Positions 56,390-64,000 of a stretch of DNA of 64,000 nucleotides are shown piece after piece. Position numbers and translations under genes: made by a program. A model generated the notes under the pieces. It was not told the DNA's origin and searched no databases. It saw only the letters and a program-made list of their open reading frames with translations. The stretch's first letter is position 1; the number at the start of each line of letters is the position of its first letter. The stretch comes from Craterostigma plantagineum (Eukaryota; Streptophyta; Magnoliopsida; Lamiales; Linderniaceae): assembly GCA_027422505.1 (NCBI GenBank), contig JAPQWV010000408.1, positions 310,001-374,000 of the forward strand. Direction: 5' to 3'.

Positions 56390-59300
56390 ATGCCTTCATG
56401 GTGGGGGAAACCGTCCAAGGACACAAAGAAGAAATCAAATCGTGAAAGCATTATTGGCTCACTGCACAGAAAATGCATTAGGCCTGGAACACCTCGAAGA
56501 CGACGAAGTGATTCTGCTTCAGCCAAAGAATCTCAAGTAAGGGAAGATTTGCAATCTCCGTCTCCTACTTCTAAACCAGTTGTACGTAGTCAGAGTTTCG
56601 GCGGAAAAACACAACCTCAACCACTACCTCTTCCAGCTACTCACTTTGCTAAAATTGCTCATGTCAATTCTTTCCCAAGCAAGCCAACAGAACAAGCAGT
56701 TAATAGAAGTTTCAGAACTGCTATGCTCTTGCCCGTCCCTAAAGCCAAACATGAAAAAATTACTTATTGTGAAGATGGCCTTGCCTACGGCACTGATACT
56801 AGAGATGACCTTGCCTACGGCACTGATACTAGTGAAAGTTTCAGTGATACCGAAGATCCATCAGATTCACGTCTCCTAAGCCCCCAAGCATCTGATTATG
56901 AAAATGGAGCCAAATCTGCCATCACTAGCCCTTCTGGGTAAGCATGTCGTCTTTAATAAAGTAGCTCTTTGAGAGAGTTTTACCATGTATTAAATACTTC
57001 GTAAATCAAATTACGATGGAGTGTATCTTGTATACATACAGGGTAAAGCAGAGAGATCAATCACCATATACTTACAAGAAGAATCTAAAGGACAAGCCAA
57101 AGCAGACTAATAATATTTCATTGAAGAATCAAACAGGCCGTGCATCTCCAAGACAGCGACATATTAGCCCGCACATTACCCTTTTACAGATTCCTCAACC
57201 TGGTTTTGCGTTAAGTGCTCCCGAAAGCTCAATTTCGAGTCCCAACTCTACTACAGGAGATGGTTTGGGTCAACTACTTTGGCATCAAAACCGTAGTCCA
57301 GAATGGTCACCGTTACCAAGCCCAAGAATGACGAGCCCTGGACCGAGCTCTAGAATACAAAGTGGGGCTGCGACGCCATTGCATCCTCGCACTGCTGGGC
57401 CACCGATTGAGTCACATAGTGGCCGGGCTGATGATAGAAAGCAACAAAGCCACCCCTTGCCTCTTCCTCCAGCTAAAATATCAAACCAATCTCATTTTAC
57501 TTCATCATATTCAACTGGGACATCTCCTAGGATTCCACGTAGTCCTGCTAGAACAGAGAGCGCCCTCAGCCCTGGGTCACGCTGGAAAAAAGGACGGCTA
57601 CTTGGCAGAGGGACATTTGGGCATGTATCTTTGGGTTTTAATAGGTATGTTAGATAAAGTTGTGTCTATTTGGTATTGGATACCCTTTACTGCAATTAAA
57701 TGGTATACCGAGGAGGCGGAAGTATTTGAACTCAGCTTCTTGTTGACTGATCTACAGTGACACTGGTGAGATGTGTGCAATGAAGGAGGTCACATTATTC
57801 GCTGATGACGCAAAGTCGAGGGAAAGTGCTCAGCAACTTGGACAAGTGAGTTTTCATTGAGTAACATTAAATAACGTTTATTGTTAAACCTAATGTTGTG
57901 TAGAAATTGATGGATGCAATGTTGTGAAATTGTAGTTGAAGATGAACAGATACTTGTTTTAGTTAGCATCTTACTTTGGAAATCTGACCTGGACAAACTT
58001 TTCGTTCTTGCAGGAAATAGCACTACTAAGTCGTCTGCGCCATCCGAACATCGTTCAATATTATGGATCTGAGACTGTAAGTCTTCAACCAATTACTTCT
58101 CCAATCATTGTTTGGTCACTTTGTTTTGTTGAATATTTGACGAAACTAGTCGTAAAAGATATTATCTCCGGGAATTTCACAGTAATTTTATTCTCTTCTC
58201 GATCTCAGTAATTGGTGTATAGCAACATCATACATCACTTTTTCCCTTTTCTGATGCTTTTAATTCTTTTTTTTTTTGGTCAAGTTAAACGTCACTAATA
58301 TGGTGTCGTATTTTGTTAGGGAGGTGTTTGCTATTATCTAATTCATCACATTCACATCATTTTTTTTCGAATTCTACCTGCAGGTGGATGACAAACTCTA
58401 CATTTACCTTGAGTATGTATCTGGTGGTTCAATATACAAACTTCTCCAGGAGTATGGGCAGTTGGGTGAATCAGCAATCCGAAGCTACACTCAGCAAATA
58501 TTATCTGGGCTCGCATATTTGCATGCCAAAAATACCGTGCATAGGTGAGTATCTTTCAAGCACGTTTCTGTTTCTCCATTTATTTCATGTTGGTCTTGGG
58601 ATGTAGCTGAATAAAATTCTATTTTTGGTTTGGGTTACATTTATCCAGGGACATCAAAGGAGCAAACATACTTGTTGACCCTACTGGCTGGGTGAAATTA
58701 GCAGACTTTGGAATGGCTAAACATGTAAGAAAATCCTCTTACCTATTTTCACCTATTTTGAAAATTGAATCCGGAATAGCTGTCTTGCTGCACCATACAC
58801 TTTGGTTTTGTTTATTTCTTGAATATACACTAAAGTAATAGATGCTGCACAGTTCAACACAAAGAAGTCTTCAGAGCAATTGCTTTAAACTAATTTCCTT
58901 ATCAGCCTGTAACGGAGAACTTGCTTGACAGTGACTTTTCAATAATCAATCAACTAATTTTTTTATCTCAATTTACAGATGACTAGTGCATCCTGTCCAT
59001 TATCGTTCAAGGGTAGCCCATATTGGATGGCACCTGAGGTAATTACCTTCCATTATTTTTCTAGGTTCATTATATTGCTTTGAGTATCTTATATCTTGCA
59101 ATGCGATAACAGGTCATAAAGAATTCAAGCGGCAGTAACCTTGCCGTCGATATATGGAGTCTTGGGTGCACTGTCCTGGAGATGGCCACCACAAAGCCAC
59201 CTTGGAGTCAATACGAAGGGGTCAGTTTTAGAAGATTTCACGTCTTTCGTTCTTGTCTGCATCAAGAATATGGAATTATATCCATTGCATTCAAATAATT

Positions 59301-60312
59301 GCTGGATTTATTGTCTTAAGGTTGCTGCATTGTTCAAGATTGGAAATAGCAAGGAACTTCCTCTGATTCCAGACTACCTGTCTGAAGAGGGCAAGGATTT
59401 CGTTATGAAGTGTTTACAACGCGACCCGCATGACCGTCCTTCAGCTGCTCAGCTCTTGGAGCATCCATTCGTTAAAAACACTGCTTCTCTCGAAAGGCCC
59501 TTTCTAGGTGCTGAACCGGTCGAAGGCTTATCTTTGGTCACTCGTGGGTTCAAAAAGCTGGTATGTCTCTTCCTTCAGAAATGTATTTGGGATATTGTGG
59601 ATCACTTCTGCCGTCCTGTTAGCCTTTGTCACTCATCTTTTCAGGGTTTTGAATCCCCCGGAAATACCCAATCTGTGGAATTACGGGGATCAACAAATCG
59701 CTTCAAAGGACCAAGAGCTGTTTCTGGGTACGGGTAACATCTATATATGCAGGCATATATCTGTGCATAACTTTGCCATTGACTGGTTGATGTAATTTTC
59801 TTGGCAGTGATTCATATATATCAAGAAACAAATCTTCCCCTGTTTCCCCCATTAGTAGCCCTCTTTCAGTTGCACAGTCTCCACGACGTACGAAAAATCA
59901 TTCTCCAATCTCGAGCCCACGTGTTGCATCAGGTGCCTCAACTCCTCCGAATGGCCATGAAAATGGAGGAACTTCATCTTATCACCAAATACCACCAACC
60001 AAAAGCTATCTACCCGAAGGACTCCTTATGTTTCCAAGGCCCCGAAACACTAACAATTATCGCCTTGATCAGAAATCAGACATATTCCGAGGAATTGTTT
60101 GTGCCCACTTATCGCAAGAATTGGTTTCTTCTGGCGCTTCAGGACAAAAGTGCGAGCAAGGCAATTCTAGCAAGCAAAATGGCTCCTACGAATCACATTT
60201 CGTTTTGGCTGATCGTGTTTCTCAGCAACTGTTGAGAAACCCTGTGAGGTTAGACCCTGTTTTGGATCTAAAGCAAAACTCCCCAGCGCCCAATCGAAAC
60301 AGTCACTGCTGA
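56390..60312 (+). CDS. YDA-like: YODA-type MAP kinase kinase kinase
   Basis: Eleven coding exons (56390-56937, 57042-57644, 57758-57845, 58014-58076, 58384-58544, 58649-58724, 58979-59038, 59113-59220, 59321-59560, 59645-59733 and 59808-60312) give about 846 residues; exon 10 could end at 59727 instead. The protein opens MPSWWGK, a YODA hallmark, followed by a Ser/Pro-rich regulatory N-terminus with SPRMTSPGPSSRIQSGA. The kinase domain starts near residue 367: GRGTFGHV loop, K393 in CAMKEV, HRD (D489) in TVHRDIKGANIL, D507 of DFG, and GSPYWMAPEV. In Arabidopsis YODA heads the MKK4/5-MPK3/6 cascade for stomatal patterning, zygote polarity and immunity. An in-frame 30-bp duplication (56774-56833) repeats LAYGTDT. 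Confidence 0.94.
56774..56833 (+). repeat. 30-bp in-frame tandem duplication in the MAPKKK
   Basis: Two adjacent units (56774-56803 and 56804-56833) encode DGLAYGTDTR and DDLAYGTDTS. They differ at two bases. The unit is a multiple of three, so the kinase frame is kept. It lies in the Ser-rich N-terminal regulatory region. Confidence 0.92.
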
Positions 60313-60887
60313 TGATCGTGGACGCAGCGTAGTATATGTTGTAACTTGGAAAAAACTCGGTCAAGGGAACACTTCTTAATTGTAAATTTTAGTTGTCTAG
60401 CTTCAAATCTTCTATCATACTTTGTCTCTTTCGAAGCTGCCCGGGTAGAGAAGCAGTTAGATCTTTGACAATGCAACTTCATTATTTGCAATATTCATTC
60501 TCTGAAACATCACATACTGATCCGTCTTTTCTTTGTTTACAGTGGTTAGACGTGGGAAGAAACTGGGTTGAGTTGTTAACCAAAAGATGGGTTTGAGTTG
60601 AATGTCTTATATCTATTCTATACTTTCTATAGACATTACAAAATGCCATTTTGGTCTGTTTGTGGTTGTTTCAGATCATAAGCAGCAAACATCAGATTTA
60701 GCCAAACAAAGCATCCTAGGAATTACATACATACTGTCGTAATCATCATTACAAGATTCAGACTTGCACAAAAGGGCGGATAAACTGATACAACACACTT
60801 GATTTAATAATATACAAACACAACACACAAGGAAGGAAGATAATTAATCATAAACATTACGCAGCAAACTTAATCTAATTGTCTCGG

Positions 60888-62335
60888 TCAAGCTCTGCTG
60901 CTCTTGAAAGGAATGGCCCTGATGACAATCTGATGGTAAACAGCTGCAAGAGCTGCTCCAATGAATGGTCCAACCCAGAAAATCCACTGCAAGAAACGAA
61001 ATAAAGATAATTCGGACATATAATTTGGTACCATGCAAGTTAATTTTCCAAAACATGATGAAAGTAATAGTTAGTTGTTTTACGTGGCCGTCCCACGCAT
61101 GATCTCTGTTGTATACAATCGCTGCTCCGAGGCTACGAGCTGGGTTGATGCCCGTCCCGGTAATGGGAATCGTCGCCAAGTGGACTAAGAACACTGCGAA
61201 TCCAATGGGAAGAGGAGCCAAGATCTGCACACCACATATGTATGTGTACATGTTGTAATAAGCATCATAATGTTTCAAAGTTTAAATCTTTCTGTTGCAA
61301 GATAATTCAAGAAGACAAAAATCTCACAACTTTATCCAATGTAAAAAGGGCTCACTGCCTAAAAAGCAGCTAAAGCAACTCGAAGCACATGATTTCGAGA
61401 CAGTACATTATTTGAATTGAACCAACCCCACGCATGATAAATCCTTCATGGCAACACAAGAATCATAACCAAACAAAGGGCCTGCCCATCATGATCCCCA
61501 TTTCAAGCAAAAAAGATCAGATTTTTTTGAACAATAAACGACAGAAAAGTAAAATGAAAACCACAGCACTACAACAGAGAGAGAGAGAGAGAGAGGCCTA
61601 CAGGGACATGTGAGTCTCTGGCGTTTCTCTTGGCATCGGTGGCAGAGAAGACAGTGTAGACAAGGACAAAAGTCCCAACAATCTCAGCACCAAGACCGTC
61701 ACCCTTGGTGTAACCATGCTGAACCATGTTCGCACCACCTTGGAGCCTTTCGTACGGTCCCTTCATGAAACCCTTGACGACGCCAGCACCGCAAATGGCA
61801 CCAAGGCACTGCATGATCATGTAGAACACGGCCCTTGTAAGAGAAAGCTTTCTTGCGAGGAATAGACCAAAGGTCACAGCTGGGTTGATGTGTCCTCCTT
61901 TTTCAGGAAAAAACAAAGCAAGATTCAGTTTTTACTCATGTTAAATCCATGATACATCCATCTTCTAGGCCTAATTTGAGAAGCGAAACAGAAAATTTAC
62001 TGACCTGAGATACCAGCAGTGCAGTAGACAAGAGCAAAGATCATACCACCAAAAGCCCAAGCAATCCCTTGAATGCCCACAGAGGCACACTTGTTGGGTG
62101 CTCTGTTCACGCCCATCACGGTCAAGATGGTAATGTACAGAAACAAGAAAGTGGCCACGAACTCGGCTATGCCAGCCCTGTAAAAAGACCATGATTTTAG
62201 CTCGCCGGGCTCGAATAAAGGCGCCGGCGGCGGTTCCTTGTAGTCTTTATCTGTTTGAGCAGTTGTTCCTAAGGGCTGTGCTTCTCTGTACTTGTTGGCT
62301 CCGAGTCTAACGTCTTCTTCCTTGTTCTCAGCCAT
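60888..62335 (-). CDS. PIP1: PIP1-type plasma-membrane aquaporin
   Basis: Four exons on the minus strand (62335-62005, 61897-61602, 61224-61084, 60986-60888) give 288 residues, the standard PIP1 length and exon plan. The long PIP1 N-terminus ([19 protein letters not shown]) is present. Both pore motifs are intact: GHINPAV and GINPARS. The conserved PIP blocks [37 protein letters not shown] and the C-terminal RAIPFKSS are clear; the short C-terminus is PIP1-like. Role: water and small-solute (possibly CO2) transport across the plasma membrane, usually as PIP1-PIP2 heterotetramers. It converges on the MAPKKK gene with 575 bp between the stops. Intron 2 contains a short GA tract. Confidence 0.96.
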
Positions 62336-62417
62336 TGAAACTTTGCGGATTCTCCAACTAAGATGGTTGTTTTCTCTTCTCTTCTTTTTTTGTGTCCAGG
62401 AAATGAGAGAGGCGTGC

Positions 62418-62423
62418 TTTATA
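62418..62423 (-). promoter_or_regulatory. TATA box of the PIP1 gene
   Basis: On the minus strand TATAAA, in the context GACTATAAAGCACGCC, lies 83 bp upstream of the PIP1 start codon, the normal distance for a highly expressed plant gene. Confidence 0.65.
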
Positions 62424-63567
62424 GTCGTCTCTTTTTCTTTTCTTACCTTTTCGGGTTAAAGAAAATGCAAGAGTTTCGAATTTTTGCGTGAAGTTTAGAT
62501 TTTTATTGGGAAAGGGAATACTATTACATTAATTTACGAGGTATAAATGTAATGAACACAAGGATCGTAACTTCTGTAGAAAATCAATGTAATTACTAAA
62601 TTTAATTAGATGATTTTGTTTTCTTTTTATATGTGATCTCATTATAGTGTCGAGTCGAGAAGCAGGTGAACGATCATCTTCTATCATCTTCATGGTTAGG
62701 TAAGAGACCAATATTCCTTTTACTATTACTCGTTTACTTCCTCATCTTTTATAAGCATAAAGGAACAAGTTGATGTGAGCTTTTCGTGCTTATTAAATAA
62801 AGATATCAATTAAGCAAAGAAATAGATGTCACCTTTTTTATCACGCATGCAAGACTTACCAAATGCATATTGTGCATGATTATCATCAGACAACATTTGA
62901 TGGAAGACAACTCAGATTCAAAGGACTCACATGCAACTTTGGGTGCCGGCCCACCAATTGTCCTAAATAATTGACGATCACTAGTTATAATATCAATGAT
63001 GTCACTGTTTAATATGTTATTAACCCTCTGTTTATTATTAGGGGGAAATCCAGATCAGCCTTATCCATCCATCATCACATACTTCTTCAGTAGTCACTCT
63101 AATTAATAACTCAGAAAATTAGAATAAATTCGAAATCAAGGACATTTATATGTTCCACAATTAAATTAAGCAATAAATATACTTGCAGATTATCCAGAAA
63201 AACGATGGCCAATAATACTTAGAACCCATCAGAGAAATCACTGTAACAACGGCAACCTCTAAACAGTCACGACACGAGCTTTTCTCGACTCAAAAACACT
63301 TCATTCCATAGATAAGTTCATCCACTGCCGCACAAGGGTGTCATTCATGCCCAGTAATTCCTCAGGTGTAGCATACATATGCATAGATCAAGAGAAAAAG
63401 CAGATCTTGGAATGAAACTCCCATAAAAAAACTGACTCATGAATCAAAACTTGGAGGCAAACAGCTCGCATTCTACCCAAATTCATAAGCCCCATTCAAG
63501 AACGTAGCTGCATTCCACCTCCTATCTAAAACACATGAAACACGAAACGCACCTATGAACAAGAACC
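62424..63567. other. Intergenic, PIP1 promoter and NAA30 3' flank
   Basis: AT-rich, with the PIP1 promoter at the left and the 3' untranslated region of the NAA30 gene at the right. No gene, RNA or transposon is seen. Confidence 0.5.
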
Positions 63568-64000
63568 TCACGCCAATTCTTGATTGTGGGTCCTGTCTTC
63601 ATTCCCCGGCTCGTCGCCTTGTTCCTCCAATTCTTTCCGAGGGAACATCAATTTGAGCCTGAAAGCATCGACCCCATTCAGATAATACCTAAACAGCCTC
63701 TTGGCCCTGACAAAACCCAACCTTCCGTACAGCCCCAAAGCGCCTTTATTCGTGACCTCAGCTTCAAGGGCCACCTCTTCACAGCCCGAATCCATCATAA
63801 CCCCAATCGCCCTCGTCACAAGCTCCGTCGCAATGCCTCGCCCTCTGTACGGACTCGATACCACCAGCATCGCTATGTAGCCTCTATAGGTGTGCCGATG
63901 ATCCCCCATTTTGCACACGATCGTGCCCACGCATTGGGATTTGTGGAAGGCGACGAACGTGAGCTGGGGCCATAGGTAGACGAAGTATCGGTAGGTGAAG
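63568..64000 (-). CDS. NAA30: N-alpha-acetyltransferase NAA30 / MAK3 (NatC catalytic subunit), 5' truncated
   Basis: The window ends inside this gene; the visible 143 codons on the minus strand are its C-terminal part and run to the TGA at 63570-63568. The frame stays open to the edge and begins FTYRYFVYLWPQL. The GNAT fold is clear: the acetyl-CoA loop RGRGIATELV, preceded by YIAMLVVSSPYRG, then VALEAEVTNKGALGLYGRLGF and the C-terminal LFRYYLNGVDAFRLKL. These match eukaryotic MAK3/NAA30, which acetylates N-termini beginning Met-Leu, Met-Ile, Met-Phe and similar, cotranslationally with NAA35 and NAA38. The tail after LKLMF is hydrophilic. No intron is seen in the visible part; the start lies beyond position 64000. 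Confidence 0.9.
   Translation of the reverse strand, partial: FTYRYFVYLWPQLTFVAFHKSQCVGTIVCKMGDHRHTYRGYIAMLVVSSPYRGRGIATELVTRAIGVMMDSGCEEVALEAEVTNKGALGLYGRLGFVRAKRLFRYYLNGVDAFRLKLMFPRKELEEQGDEPGNEDRTHNQELA

Noticed and set aside
63580..63975. 131-codon plus-strand frame opposite NAA30
   Set aside because: It is the antisense shadow of a strongly conserved acetyltransferase and encodes no recognisable domain.
1..64000. CRISPR array, prophage or bacterial operon
   Set aside because: No regularly spaced repeats with unique spacers, no ribosome-binding sites and no bacterial-type gene packing were seen. The tandem repeats are two-copy duplications or microsatellites.

Overview
This is a 64 kb stretch of a plant nuclear chromosome. 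Multi-exon genes with GT-AG introns, plant-specific protein families (WRKY, BEL1-like, LURP-one-related, HIPP, PIP aquaporin, YODA-type MAPKKK) and many MITE-like elements all point to a eudicot. I guess an asterid, perhaps Lamiales, but the sequence does not prove that. I found no sign of bacterial, organellar or viral DNA. Exon borders were placed by reading protein similarity and splice sites by eye; reading frame is kept across every junction given.

Layout. 1-11 kb is gene-poor. It holds a partial GC-rich LTR-like end, tandem and direct duplications, a dispersed CACTAC motif, a 134-bp Helitron, and a three-layer nest of transposons (hAT inside a MULE-like element inside a foldback element). 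11-20 kb: a GH5 glycosidase with a C-terminal ricin-type domain (+), an HD-domain phosphohydrolase (+), an LEA-2/NHL membrane protein (-), a LURP-one-related gene (+) and tRNA-Ala(AGC) (-). 20-28 kb: a PIAL-type SP-RING SUMO ligase (+) converging on a group IIe WRKY factor (-). 28-32 kb is mostly repeats. 32-43 kb: DDA1 (+), a HIPP (-), a DUF604 Fringe-like glycosyltransferase (+) and golgin candidate 6/p115 (-, 20 coding exons). 45-47 kb: a BEL1-like homeodomain factor (-). 47-51 kb is intergenic, with another foldback copy. 51-64 kb: a BRH1-like RING-H2 ligase (+), an intronless BTB/POZ protein (+), a YODA-type MAPKKK (+), a PIP1 aquaporin (-) and, cut by the window end, the NatC catalytic subunit NAA30/MAK3 (-).

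The genes do not form one pathway. Several act in hormone, stress and developmental signalling (YODA, WRKY, BEL1-like, RING-H2, LOR) or in protein modification (PIAL, DDA1, NAA30), but adjacency is probably incidental, as is usual in plants.

The clearest unusual features are the nested insertion, whose history can be read from target-site duplications and an unoccupied second copy in the same window; the foldback element next to the GH5 start, with an open frame running into the gene; two apparent GC-AG introns in the PIAL gene; and the CACTAC-motif DNA in the first 9 kb. I did not find a convincing new biological system beyond these.
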